Source: Symbiodinium natans (Eukaryota; Sar; Dinophyceae; Suessiales; Symbiodiniaceae). From it: DNA of 64,000 bases. Position 1 is the stretch's first letter. Each line of letters starts with the position of its first letter. Positions 31,260-42,329 of this stretch are shown here, piece after piece. The translations under genes were made by a program, and so were the position numbers. The stretch spans positions 1 to 64,000 of the forward strand of contig CAJNDS010002832.1 of NCBI GenBank assembly GCA_905221605.1, given 5' to 3'. Below the pieces are notes generated by a model that saw nothing but the letters and a program-made list of their open reading frames with translations, did no database searches and was not told the origin of the DNA.

Positions 31260-33190
31260 AATGCTCTTGTCACTGTCAGTCGCTTTGCTCTTCTTGCTCG
31301 AATGCTCTACTCGCTTTCGGGTGGTTTGCTCCTTGCTCCCCTTCTTCCGACGACTAATCCCTTTCGAGCGGCTCCTTCTTCTGGCTTTCGAGAGCGGCTT
31401 CTCCGAGGCCCTCGTCCCTTTCGAGTGGGTTGGCCTTGTCTCTGAATCGGCTTCGAGTGCCTTGCAAGCGGTGTGCGCCTTTGTCTGAACCGGGTTAGTC
31501 TCTTGTGAGCGGTGTGACCCTTTTCCTCAAGTACTCTAGCGGCGTGCGCCTTGGTCTCAACAGCTCAAGCGGGTTGCCCCTTTCTCTTCGATGCGCTATT
31601 CCTCTGCGCTAGTTCCTTTAGAAAAGATTGCACTGTTTCTTTCGGCTTGCTGTTTGTTCTCGAATGCTCTAGTCCCTTTCGAGCGGTGTATATACGCCCT
31701 GTTCTCCTTGTTCTCCAAAGCTCGCGCAGTTGCCCCTTTTTCCTCCAATGCTCTAGTCCTTTTCGAACGGTTTGCACTTCCTTCCCGAATGTCGTTTGCG
31801 AGCGGTTTGCACTTTGTTCTCCCATGCTCTATTCCTTGTTCTCCTTCCTCTGAATCGCGCTCTCGTCCCTGTTCAGTTTTCTCAAATGCTCTAGTCCCCT
31901 TTTGAACGATTAGCTCATTTTAGTCCCGTTCGAGCGTTTTGCGTGTGTTTCTCAGACTCGCAAGGCCTCTTGAAGCGCTTTGCTCCTCGTTCATGTTCTA
32001 GCCCCCTTTCGATGGGTTTGCCTTCTCACATGCGTTTAGCCCCTGGATTCCCGCGTTCTCAAATGCTTTACTCTCCAGCGATTTGCTCCTCTTTGTCAGA
32101 TGCGTGCTCCAGTCCAGTCCCTCTCGAGCGGTCTGCCACTGTTTCTCCAATGCTCTATTCCTTGTCTTTCGGTTGGCGCCACACCGTCGAAAGGGACGAC
32201 AGCATTCGAGAAAAAGGAGCAGGGACTAAGCCGATTCAGAAGAAAAGGGCACACCGCTTGCAATGGATTACAAACCGGTTCAGAGGAAGCCAACCCACTC
32301 GAAGGGGTGAACTTCTGAGAAACCGCTCGAAAACCGTTGAGCGATTCAGAAGAAGGAGCAAACCGCTCGAAAGGGACTAGGCGTTTGCAGAAGAGGAGCA
32401 GGAACAGGAACAAACCGCTCAAAAGCGACCAGAGCATCGCCAGCAGCCTGCTCCGACCATACAGGCCGCCAAAGAGAGAAGAAGCGAAACGCTTCTGTTG
32501 AGTAAAAGGAGCAAGCAAACCGCTCGATAGTAACAAAGGTAGTTTTGAGAAAACAAACCGCTCGAAAGGTACCAGAGCATCCCAGGAAAAGAGGCTTCAA
32601 CCGCTCGAAAGGCATTAGAGCGTTTGGGAAGCCATGATTACACGGCGGCGGCGGCGACGACGACGACGACGACGACTACGACTAGAGCGTCGAAGAAATG
32701 GGGAACTAGGAACCCGAGTGTTGAAGAGAAAGGGCAGACCTTTTGAGCTTCTGAGAAGGCCACAAGAGGCACCGCAAGAGGCACCAAGTGTTTAGGGTTT
32801 AGGGTTTAGGGATTTCTGGGGAGATGCGGATGCTATCGGGAACGAGGCAGCAGACTGTTGGCAAGCAGCGCGGTTCTGGGCACCTTCTCGAATGGGTGGG
32901 GAAACAGGAACACACCGCTCCAAAGAAAAATTGTGGTTGAGAAACTGGTGCAAACCGATCGAAGGGGACTAGAGATTCAATCCGACCGACCAGGGGCCAG
33001 AGCTTTGGAGAAAGAGGAGCGAACCGCTCGAAAGGGGCTACAGAGCATAGAAAACGGAGCAAACCACTCGCCAAGGCACATGGTTTGAGAAGCGGGAGCG
33101 CGTCTCTTGAAACGGACTAGAGCAGCTGAGAGAAGGAGCAAACCGTCCGAAAGAACCCAGCAAGCCGCTCGAACGGACTGGGCGACACTT
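31260..33190. repeat. Large inverted minisatellite (two opposed half-arrays)
   Basis: Left half (31260 to about 32170): imperfect units with AATGCTCTAGTCCCTTTCG followed by AGCGGTTTGCTCC. Right half (about 32180-33190): the same unit as its reverse complement (GAGCAAACCGCTCGAAAGGG, then ACTAGAGC). Unit length is roughly 45-60 bases and units are quite divergent. The two halves together can fold on each other over almost 2 kb. The right half contains one TTTAGGG patch at about 32790-32815. Confidence 0.8.
32641..32685. repeat. (CGG)n/(CGA)n microsatellite
   Basis: Perfect GGC units followed by GAC units inside the inverted minisatellite. Confidence 0.85.
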
Positions 33191-34324
33191 GGGTTCAGGA
33201 GTAAACCACAGGTTACTATGTAGAATATAGTTACATCAAAGAACTCATACGGACTAGTGTTTGACTTCAGGCCACTATGTTGGTTCCATGTATTCGTTAG
33301 TCAGCACTCTCTTTAGTTAACCCTTAGACACTGTACCCTAAACTTGCCCAAAGCCCCAAGCCCCCCCGGTGGAGAAGCTCAGGAATTTCATACAGGTTTC
33401 AGGGGTAGCTTGTAATGATCCTTAGAAGAACCCCTACAGAATCGTTATCCTAAGGTAAACCCTGAGCCCTCTGCAGCCGGAGGCGTTGCGCAGCAGCTTG
33501 GGTGAAGGCTCCAACTCCTCCCTGGCGAAAGCGCTGCGAAGTCTTGAGGAGATGGTTCTATTAGGGTTTCTGTTTTATTTACTGTAGGGTTTCTGTTTTA
33601 TTAGGGTTTCTATCTTAAAAACTCTCTTCTGGTTTTGGAAAACCTTCAGTCTTGAGGAGATCCTCAGATCCCACCAGCGCGACGTGGAGCTCGTTCAGGG
33701 GCTGCCTGGGTGCCAGTTTTGATCTGAAAGTCAGTACCACTAACCGACATCTCCCATAACCCCAAAACATTAGTATATGCTACTGCAATACAATAGAACA
33801 AGTTAAGAACACCCCGAAGTCCTCCAGAGAGACAGGCTCGGTCAGAAGGAGTTCCTGGCCTGCAATGCAAAGCTGCGCGAGAGGACTCCATCAGGTTGAC
33901 TTTTCACTTCTTGAGGGCTTCGCGGGGGGCTTAGGGTTAGCGTTTAGGGTTTAGGGTCTAGGGGGCTGATAAGGGTTTTAGAGGAGTTTATGCTCATACG
34001 GCTTCAGGCTGATAGGGTCCGCAAAGGTTCTCGAGCGCCTTTTTCTCATTCAGGACTAGGTTGTTTAGGGTTTTACAGGGGCTTATAGGGGTTCTAGAGG
34101 GCTGTATAGAATTTGAGAACTTTCGGTAATCAAGTGTGTTGGGCACCTGAGGTTTAGGAATGAGGGATCGGGGTTCAGAGTGGTTTCTGGATAATGATCC
34201 AGGTCGCCCAGTAATGACGTATAGGGTTTAGGGTTTAGGGTTTGGGTTTTGGGGTCCCCCTGAAAAGATTGGAGAAGGCAAGCCCTGTGCTTTGGAGGGC
34301 ATGAAAGCCCTACAGCCAAGGTCC
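33191..34324. other. Exon-like pieces and isolated TTTAGGG patches
   Basis: 33475-33550 reads in one frame as RSSLGEGSNSSLAKALRSLE, and 33795-33895 gives another short Leu/Arg/Glu-rich piece. TTAGGG-type patches lie at 33560-33610, 33930-33960, 34060-34080 and 34225-34250. No known domain. Confidence 0.35.
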
Positions 34325-34510
34325 GAAACCTAAACCCCGAACCCTAAACCCTCAACCTCCTAAACCCTAACCCCTAACCCCTAACCCCCAACCCCTAACC
34401 CCTAACCCCTAACCCCTAACCCCTAACCCCTACCCCTAACCCCTAACCCCTAACCCCTAAACCCCAAACCCTATACCCTAAACCTCCTAAACCCTCATCC
34501 CTAAACCCTG
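34325..34510 (-). repeat. Long CCCTAAA/CCCCTAA array
   Basis: About 185 bases. The core (34365-34460) is a near-perfect run of the variant CCCCTAA, flanked by ordinary CCCTAAA units. It is the longest telomere-like array in the window and one of two with a distinct variant unit. Confidence 0.9.
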
Positions 34511-35587
34511 AGCGGGAGGACCCGGCTCGAAGTCCAAAGGCTCTTCGCTCTTTCCAGGCAGCCCCGGTCGGATCCTGGGTTTTTTTTGAAGTGCCCTCCC
34601 TTTTGGGGTTTAGGGTTTAGGGTTAGGGTTTAGGGTTTAGGGACGCCCGGAACCCTCCCTTTTCGTCCATGCAAAGAGGGTTTTGGGGTTTAGGGCTTTT
34701 CGCCCGTGTTAAGGATCCCACAAACCGGGTTTTCGGATTCTCTTAAGGGTTCCATAAGGGTGCTCTGTAGCAGTGCCCATTTCCCCATTCTTTATGGGCT
34801 CCATAAGATGGCAATGAGGGTACTGTGCGGGCTTTAGAAGGGTTCTCCAGTAGTAGCAATTTTACGACTGGGGTTTGAAGAACTGGTACCCTCAGGCCTT
34901 TTCGGTTTAGCTGCCCAGCTTATCCACTCTTGTGACGCCAAATCCTGACCCCAGAAGCACAAGCCCGGGACGTACCGGCTTTGGTTTGGGGGTCCAACAC
35001 CGTTTTATCCTACATTGGGTTTAGGGTTTAGGGTTACGAGTCATGCTCAGTAGTTGGATAGGTAGCCTTCAAACTTTGGCCCTTTTAGTAGATTGGACAA
35101 GCAGGCGTGTTATGAAGGTGTATCCACGTGGTTGTAGTCGGGTTGAATTCGACAACAGCTTAGGAATGCGGATCAAGGCCCTGTCCGAGTGAAGTTCGCG
35201 AGTCGTTTTGCGCCGGCACGAGCATCGCATGCGGCACGACGGACTGCTCGAGGGCTGGCGGAGAGCCCTGCGAGAACTGGACCATTGGGAGCACATCTGG
35301 TGATCCAGCATCAAGCACCGAGAGGACTCAAGGCTGTGACTCGGTAACCTCTTAGAGACTCTCCCTTTTATTTCATTTCTCAGGGCTGACCCTTCTATAT
35401 GCTTCTTCCACACACTGTTCACGCTACATACCATCATGCATTACTGTATCTGCACCGATGTGCCCAGTGGAATCGCGGCGGGGGGGGGGTTCCCAAAATC
35501 GGGGTTCTTGTAGCCTTCTCGGGCACTCCTTTTAATTGTTGGTGATTCATGGTGTACTATTCTGCGGAGGTTTATATGGGGGTGGGG
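34511..35587. other. TTTAGGG patches, no recognisable gene
   Basis: TTTAGGG patches at 34605-34645 and 35015-35035. A 122-codon minus frame (35069-35437) has no known motif. Confidence 0.45.
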
Positions 35588-35680
35588 ACCTTAAACCCTA
35601 AACCCTAAACCCTAAACCCTAAGCCCTAAACCCTAAACCCTAAACCCTCAACCCTACACCCTAAACCTTAAACCTTACAC
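35588..35680 (-). repeat. CCCTAAA array, about ten units
   Basis: Nearly perfect CCCTAAA repeats grading into variants. A second short array of the same orientation follows at 35780-35835. Confidence 0.9.
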
Positions 35681-36000
35681 CTGGGAATCCCCAAAATGTC
35701 AGAGCATTTGCTTGACCCTACTCTTTCTTGACCCCCGCCGAGCTTTTTTCTGACCGCGGGGGGGTCAGAAAAAAATCCACAAACCCTAAACCCTAATCCC
35801 CAAACCCCAAACCCCAAACCCTAAACCCTAAACCCTTGAATAAAGAGGTGACGCCCGGACGCAGCTTGTTCAAGGCCTCTGCGATCATTTCGCGTCCGTG
35901 AGGTCCTCGTGCGACCGCCTCTCAGCCTGCTGGGCGGCCGCAGAACTCCACGTTCGTGAGACGGTGACTTGCGCTTGAGACACTTTTTATAAGAATAGCT

Positions 36001-36470
36001 ATGATTGTTGTTATTGTTGTTACTGTTCTTTTTCTTCTTATTGTTGTGATTATTCTTATTATTCCTATTATTCTTATAATTCTTGTTATTCTTGTTATTC
36101 TTCTTCTTCTTATTATTATTCTTATTGTTCTTAGTATTCTTAGTATTCTTATTATTCGTATTATTCGTATTATTCTTATTATTCTTATTATTCTTCTTCT
36201 TCTTATTATTATTCTTATTATTCTTATTATTCTTATTATTCTTATTATTCTTATTATTCTTATTATTCTTATTATTCTTATTATTCTTATTATTCTTATT
36301 ATTCTTATTCTTCTTATTCTTCTTATTCTTCTTATTATTCTTATTCTTCTTATTCTTCTTATTCTTCTTATTATTCTTATTATTCTTATTGTTCTTATTA
36401 TTCTTATTATTCTCATTTTTCTTATTATTCTTATTATTCTTGTTATTCTTATTCTTCTTATTATCACGAG
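36001..36470. repeat. (TTATTATTC)n microsatellite, ~470 bp
   Basis: A long trinucleotide-based tract with a 9-base higher-order period (TTATTATTC), interrupted by CTT and GTT triplets. It is entirely pyrimidine/A on the plus strand. The long frames over it (poly-Ile/Leu, or Arg/Ile on the minus strand) are translations of the repeat, not genes. Confidence 0.95.
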
Positions 36471-36479
36471 TGTTAAGAC

Positions 36480-37093
36480 AGGACCCTCCGTGGTCTCGTT
36501 TCCCCCAAAAGAAGCATTGAGAGAAATTACTCGAATCCTACGTGGGGATTGGATCTTTGTGGTCCTTCATGACGAGGGATTTATCGATGAACGGTCTCAG
36601 TGAAATCTGAAAGCTACGGCGTTGTCTGTTTGAAGCCAAGAGACATCAACTTGAAAAGTAGTCCCAAGAGAAGCTGAGGTAGAAGCGGTGCAGCTCAGAG
36701 TCTCCAGAAGGAAAGCAGCGTATACTGCAACACAGCGGATGATATGCCACATCAACATCATTTCAGAAGTGGCCACCCTTGCTGCACCTTCCGCAGAACC
36801 GCTGACGGCGTCCATAAAGGACTGTGCTGAACTGAGGGTGGACACCTCCATACTCAACATTACATTTCCGCAAGACAGAGCCTCGATCCCCCAGCATTTG
36901 GTGCCTTTTTTCTATATAGGGGTCTTCTTTATGCAAAACCGAATCATGGAAAGAAAGGGGGGGGACAGTGTCGGGATAGTGGGGAACCAAGGAACCGAGA
37001 AGGCATCGTGCGACCAGACTTCTTGTTTTTTGAGCGCCGCTAGCCTCTTCACCATGTCCTGCGACTTGGTCACGCACTCGTACCCCTATGCTT
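36480..37093. other. Unassigned stretch with overlapping short frames
   Basis: Frames of 135 codons (36688-37095 plus) and 104/87 codons (minus) overlap. The minus frame at 36597-36860 has a hydrophobic run (CVAVYAAFLLETL) but no family signal. It may contain exons; nothing firmer can be said. Confidence 0.3.
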
Positions 37094-37160
37094 AAGGGTT
37101 TAGGGTTTAGGGTTTAGGGTTTAGGGTTTGGGGTTTAGGGTTTAGGGTTTAGGGTTTAGG
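37094..37160 (+). repeat. TTTAGGG array, about nine units
   Basis: Near-perfect TTTAGGG repeats facing a CCCTAAA array (37280-37350) across ~120 bp, so that the pair could form a hairpin. Confidence 0.9.
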
Positions 37161-37279
37161 CCATATTCAGACTGGCTTCTAGGAAGTCGTGGAGACCTTT
37201 ATCAAGCTCTCTATATAAGTGCTCTTTAACCAGCTACGAAAACCTCGTGCTTTTGGGAAGCTGCAATACATCCACTAAG

Positions 37280-37350
37280 CCTTAAACCCTAAACCCTAAA
37301 CCCTAAACCCTAAACCCTAAACCCTAAACCCTAAACCCTAAACCCTATAG
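37280..37350 (-). repeat. CCCTAAA array, about nine units
   Basis: Near-perfect CCCTAAA repeats. Only ~98 bp separate it from the TTTAGGG array at 37448-37545. The enclosed piece reads TWVSAELLQQAEPVISSWKS in one frame. Confidence 0.9.
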
Positions 37351-37447
37351 AAACCCCAAAGGTGACGTGGGTGTCTGCAGAGCTGTTGCAGCAAGCAGAG
37401 CCCGTGATCAGCTCCTGGAAATCCAGCCTTTTTGCCACAGGTTAGCC

Positions 37448-37545
37448 AGGGTTTAGGGTTTAGGGTTTGGGGTTGGGGGTTTGGGGTTTAGGGTTTAGGG
37501 TTTGGGGTTTACGGTTTCGGGTTTAGGGTTTAGGGGTTAGGGCTA
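37448..37545 (+). repeat. TTTAGGG/TTTGGGG array
   Basis: TTTAGGG units mixed with TTTGGGG variants; the G-rich strand is on the plus strand. Confidence 0.88.
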
Positions 37546-37845
37546 GTGTTGATGAAAACATGCGCAAGTCTGCTCTCAAGGTTTTCGGCTCATTTAGGCA
37601 TATTCGTCGCACACGTTTCCGAGGGCCTTGAAGTTACTAGTTTGTTTTCCGGTACTTCGGTCGTCAAAAAAAGATTTTGTTTTGCAATTACCACCAAAAC
37701 GTTCATGGAACAACCCAAAGCCCCAGGCCCAAAACTTAAACCCAGAGCCTAAGACCCCAAGACCTTATGCGCAAAGCCCTCACTCCCACAGCGGTACACC
37801 CCTACACCCTAGACCCAAACGCAAGTGGAATGGCAGCCTCACCAT

Positions 37846-37980
37846 GATAACAGTAGCAATCATGCTAGTACTAATAATAATACTAATAAGAATACGAATA
37901 CGAATACTAATAATTTTACTAATAATAATACTAATAATAATGATACTCATAATAAGAACAATAACAATAATCATAATGTA
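37846..37980. repeat. (AAT)n-rich microsatellite
   Basis: Imperfect ACTAATAATA-type triplets, opposite in base composition to the tract at 36001-36470. Open frames over it are by-products. Confidence 0.85.
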
Positions 37981-38096
37981 TGAATGTATCCGCAAGATGA
38001 GGTCATCAGAGGTTTCTGAAGCAGCTCAGAGTGAGCGGGAAGGCCGGTGTTGGTTTTCCACCAGCTCCTCGGAACCTGTGCCCCGGCCCTTTTTGG

Positions 38097-38150
38097 GGTT
38101 TAGGGTTTAGGGTTTAGAGTTTGGGTTTAGGGTTTAGGGTTAAGGATTTA
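38097..38150 (+). repeat. TTTAGGG array
   Basis: Five to six TTTAGGG-type units immediately left of the foldback. A CCCTAAA array lies on the far side at 38960-39010. Confidence 0.85.
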
Positions 38151-38209
38151 GATGCCTCTTAGGCGTGGAATGTTAGTCGTGTTGGTTGCAACTGGGGTGT
38201 GTTGGGCAC

Positions 38210-38740
38210 ACGCGTGTTGAGAACAGGGGGGTGCGTGTTGAGAACAGGGCAGGCGTGAGTCAGGAACGCAGGGGGGGTGAGTCGGGAACAGGGCCCATGT
38301 ACCGCACGCCGGGGGTTGAGTTGGGAAAGGCTGCCCGGGTTTCGGAGTGATGAGCCTACTCTGCAGGTTTGTTTTAAGTCCTCTTTCGACGACTTGGAGT
38401 TGGGTCTACCGTCTTCTTTTCAGCGTGTCATGAACCCGCACACCAATTCGGCGTGTTGGTGTGCGGGTTCATGACACGTCGGATGTGTTCGCCTCGTAAA
38501 GTCTGCCCTTTGGAAGCTGAAAAGAAGACGGTAGACCCAACTCCAAGTCGTCGAAAGAGGACTTAAAACAAACCTGCAGAGTAGGCTCATCACTCCGAAA
38601 CCCAATTCTGGGGGGCAGCCGTTCCCAACTCAACCGGACGTGCTGTACACATGATGTTCCCGACTCACCCCCCCTGCGTTCCTGACTCACGCCTGCCCAG
38701 TTCCCAACACGCGCCCCCCCTGTTCCCAAGACACCCTCGG
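38210..38740. mobile_element. ~0.5-kb foldback (long inverted repeat)
   Basis: The left arm (38210-38424) returns as its reverse complement at 38516-38740 with few mismatches. Inside lies a perfect 21-bp stem (38425-38445 with 38457-38477) with an 11-base loop. A 38-base piece (38478-38515) is present only on the right. The outer arms are built of GTTGAGAACAGGG/GAGTCGGGAACAGGG-like short repeats. No coding capacity; it resembles a foldback or MITE-type element. Confidence 0.7.
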
Positions 38741-41700
38741 CCCGCTCCCGACACTTGTAACCGACTCAACCTTCATCCCCTAGGCGCGGTGTACAAGTTT
38801 GAAAGGGGTTCTGTAACCGGGCCTTCTATGGTTTGGGACTTTAAGGCAGCTTTGATTGACATTACTTGAAGATACTCTTGGCTTCTCTCAGGAAGATGTC
38901 ACAAGCTTGCTTGTCAAATGCCCGAAAAGTGTCTGTGTGGATGTCACTTTCTCAACCCCCGAAACCCTAAACCCTAAACCCTAAACCCTCGAAACCCTTA
39001 GCCCCAACCCCTAAAGACAAGCCCAGGTGTTACGGGACTGTCCCAAGGATTGCTTCGAGATGCCGCAGGCTGAAACGACCCAAGCCCCTTCTTACAGCAC
39101 CTTCTTCGGCAAAGCAATGCCTGCATAGTAGAATCCCGCGCAGAATGCTTGAGAATGTCGGGCGGGATTTGTTCATCCAGGGTCGACATGTTCCTTTGCC
39201 CTGTTGCAAGTTGCAGGCAACTTGTAGATCCCCCACCAACTGGGCATATAAGGCTACGGCCAGAGCTACTATGCGGGCCGGAATGCGGGCTGGAATGCGG
39301 GCTGGAGGTGGCGGTGGAGACGGCGGCGGCATTGGCAGCCTTACCGGCCTTACCGCTAGATCGAGTCACAGAGCCGGGCGGCACGAGGGTTTAGCGAGGA
39401 CTGCCGTCCAGACCGTCGGTAGTCTTGCTCTGAGATCGCATGTGTATTTAAGCCACCATGGGTACCACAAGCTGTCCCATGTACGGACTCCGCTGTCAGG
39501 AAACCTTAAATTGGGTTTTTTTCCGGCGAGGACGCAAATTCAGATGTACATAATGCACCTCGACAGAGGCTGAGAAGAAAAGGAACGACCCACATGTAAG
39601 CATAACCCTGCGCAAAGCTGGAAAAAGAGCGGAACAAAACATGTGAACATGCATCTCATTGTCAACGTCGGAATCTGAAGGTTTTCGTATCCACCATGTG
39701 CTCGGCCGCACCTGATTTCTGAACAGTCTCTCTTTCATAGTCCATGTCTCTTTTGTCATGCACGTCCTAACAGAATGGGCTCATGTTGCCGACTTATCGA
39801 AAAGCTGTGCTCGAAGCCGTGCACTGGTGCAGCTCGTTGAATCGGCTCCTTCTACGGGAAATGCGGTGTCAACCATGAGATCCTAACATGGCCTATTTGG
39901 GAAAGACCTTGCTTCCGGAAAGGTTTAAACACCATGTTCCTGGTGCTGTTGCTGCATGACCTGGGCCTCGAACTAACATAACTTGGAGCATTGCACCATT
40001 CGCCCCCAAAACCCCTAAACCCTACATCCCCAAACAGAAGCCAGCTGAGATCTCATTGAGTCGGCTCCTTCTATGGGAAGTGCCATGCCCCTAAACCCCT
40101 AAACCCTAAGAAATCCTCAGCTACATCTAATTACAACGACACCTGCAGGCGAGATGGGGTGGCCAGACGGGCGGCGTACACATGACGAACTTGGAGACAG
40201 CGAGAGCAAAGTTGCAAACAACCCAGCGTGTCACATGCTTTTGCATGAAACGTGAAAATCTGCACAGATATCGGAGCAGGAGCTCATGGAATTTGTGCCG
40301 AGAACAATAGTTGGTAGGCGTGAACGACTTGCGAGCAGCATACACAAACAAGCACTGTGGGCCCGCCGCCTGCCGCGGCAGAATGCAACCCAACCGACAG
40401 CGTAATGAGCTCCTGCAGGTCGGCACCAAGCCTGGCAGTATCCGAGCACCGCTCCCCAAAAATCGAATGTCTTGCTATGCCTTGTTGAGATCATGATTTG
40501 GTTGAACGATACAGTGCCCTGCGTGGTGCTCACCGGGCAGGCTATGGTGCGCCCACTTGTCGCTGGCCAATTCTACACCCCGAAGTCTGTAACAGGCAAA
40601 CGATTTCCATGTGACTGTCCTTGAATTGCCGAGCATTCGAGGTGTGTCGGCGCAACCTCGGGAGTGCTTCTGGACGTACTTTTTGGATGTTTTGGCATGT
40701 CTGCGCGGCTTCAATGATGTCGAACAAGGATCGCGACTTAACGTTTTTCTGAATCATTGTGCGTGTCCCAAATGAATGGATTCAAGAAACAATGGATCCG
40801 TGCGACCGTAGACCGAAGTTGGTACCGAGGTGCAGCATGTGGCGCGGGAAACACAGCAGGATGTTGGGATATTTCCACAGCGGATGTAAGCTTCTGTGAA
40901 GTTCTAGCGTTTGCGCCCGCATGGCAACGCAAGCACTGGGCTGCACACTCGTGCATCAGGTTCTTGGTTCCACGACGTGTGTTTGAACCCGAAGCACGCT
41001 GTCAAGCGACTGTTGACGTCTTGTGCTAAGAAAGTAATTGTAAACGCTTGCGCGCCCCACATCGCCGACGTCCCAAGGCCCAAGAAATTGGATAAGCCTT
41101 TCGCAGGTCTGGCAGGCTGATCAGGTCTCTTAGGGTTCCGGGGGGGTTGTCCGAGGGGAGTGCAAGGGTTCTCAGGCGTGGGGTGCAAGCGGGTAAATGG
41201 GGTCCATCCCCAAAAATGGGCACAAAAGTTCCCAAAAAAACATCCCAGGGGGCGTCTCAAAAGAGCACGCTCCTGTAGGCCGCCGACGAAATCTGAAGGG
41301 AAGGGACGGGGGGGGGGGGGAGACCGGATCCTGTGGTCTTGGTGGAACTTTCGTCCGGTTGACCCAGGCGTTTGGGGAGTAGCTTCAGCAAGGGCAGCTC
41401 CTGGTGATCCCCTGCGTGTCCCCGCGTCGCACGGCACCGGCAGCTCACGCAGCGCCGGCGCGTGAGCGCACATGGCCACCGCCGGATACGCTGGGTGAGC
41501 CGCCAAGGCGGCCTTTTGCCGGAAAGCGAGGCGCTGGGGCTGAAACGTTCTCCGCCCTTCCCCCTTATCTCCCCTTCACGTCCCTGCCCAGAGCGGTGCG
41601 ATGCTGGCATGCCTTGGCGCCTTCGGCGACGGTGCCGAGGTGAGGCCCTCCATTGCAAGACCTGTTTTTGCAGCGGCCTCACCTCATCAGCCTCGTGTGA

Positions 41701-42320
41701 AACCTTCTACACGAATTTTCTTTCTGCAGGTTCCTGCAGAGAAATTAGCGCGAAAAAACATCCGGCCCCATCACGAATTTGCAAAGAGTCATCGCACCCT
41801 TCGCGAATCTGAGCGCCGCGCCACAGCGGCAAGCCGTCTCCCGCGGCCGTGTGCGGTGGGAACTTTTCGGCAAATTCCAGGGCAAGCTCCGCAGCGGTTG
41901 GCGCATGTTAGCGCCTGTGCAGTCGGAGTCGGAGGATGTCGGAGGGTGTGGCCGATTATGCGGAAGCTTTCCAAGCTCTTTTTGTCGAACCGGGGTGATC
42001 TCAACGGAGGTTTGCGTCTGGCATTACCTTCTCAAAACAAAGACACGGTTGCGACAGTCGACAAACTGAACGTGAGCGTACGAACCGTCAGTGATTGTTG
42101 CGACACATCGTCACCACTTGTTTTGACCAGGGCGTGGCATGCCGCAGGTAACGAGGCCACTTCTCGCTGAGCTCCGCGACCCGGACAGCCCGAGGTGACC
42201 GTCGACGCGCTCACCCCAGAGGTGCTTGCGCACGCCCAGTCGAGGCTTGCCCTGTGCCCGGACTGCTTCGGTCCTGCGCGGAGTACGCCGTGGCTCTGCG
42301 GCGGCGTGTGAACTCTTGTC
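38741..42320. other. Gene-poor stretch with a few repeats
   Basis: CCCTAAA patches at 38960-39010, 40010-40025 and 40085-40105. A small GGAATGCGGGCT triplication lies at 39270-39305. Part of the phrase TCGGCTCCTTCTA is repeated at 39845 and 40062. GC content rises from about 41000. Frames of 110-200 codons exist (for example 40904-41506 minus) but show no family signal. No RNA gene was recognised. Confidence 0.45.
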
Positions 42321-42329
42321 GCGCGGCTT

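Noticed and set aside
31260..33190. Possible CRISPR-like array of repeats and spacers
   Set aside because: Repeat units are diverged, spacing varies, the array reverses orientation half-way and the setting is eukaryotic.
36001..36603. 200-codon Ile/Leu-rich ORF and its 181-codon Arg/Ile-rich antisense ORF
   Set aside because: They are translations of the (TTATTATTC)n microsatellite; all frames are open because the repeat contains no stop.
37094..37545. True chromosome end
   Set aside because: All telomere-like arrays are under 200 bp, internal, of both orientations, with unique sequence on both sides.
40904..41506. 200-codon minus-strand ORF
   Set aside because: GC-rich, no domain, no conserved neighbour, and Pro/Arg composition typical of a chance frame.
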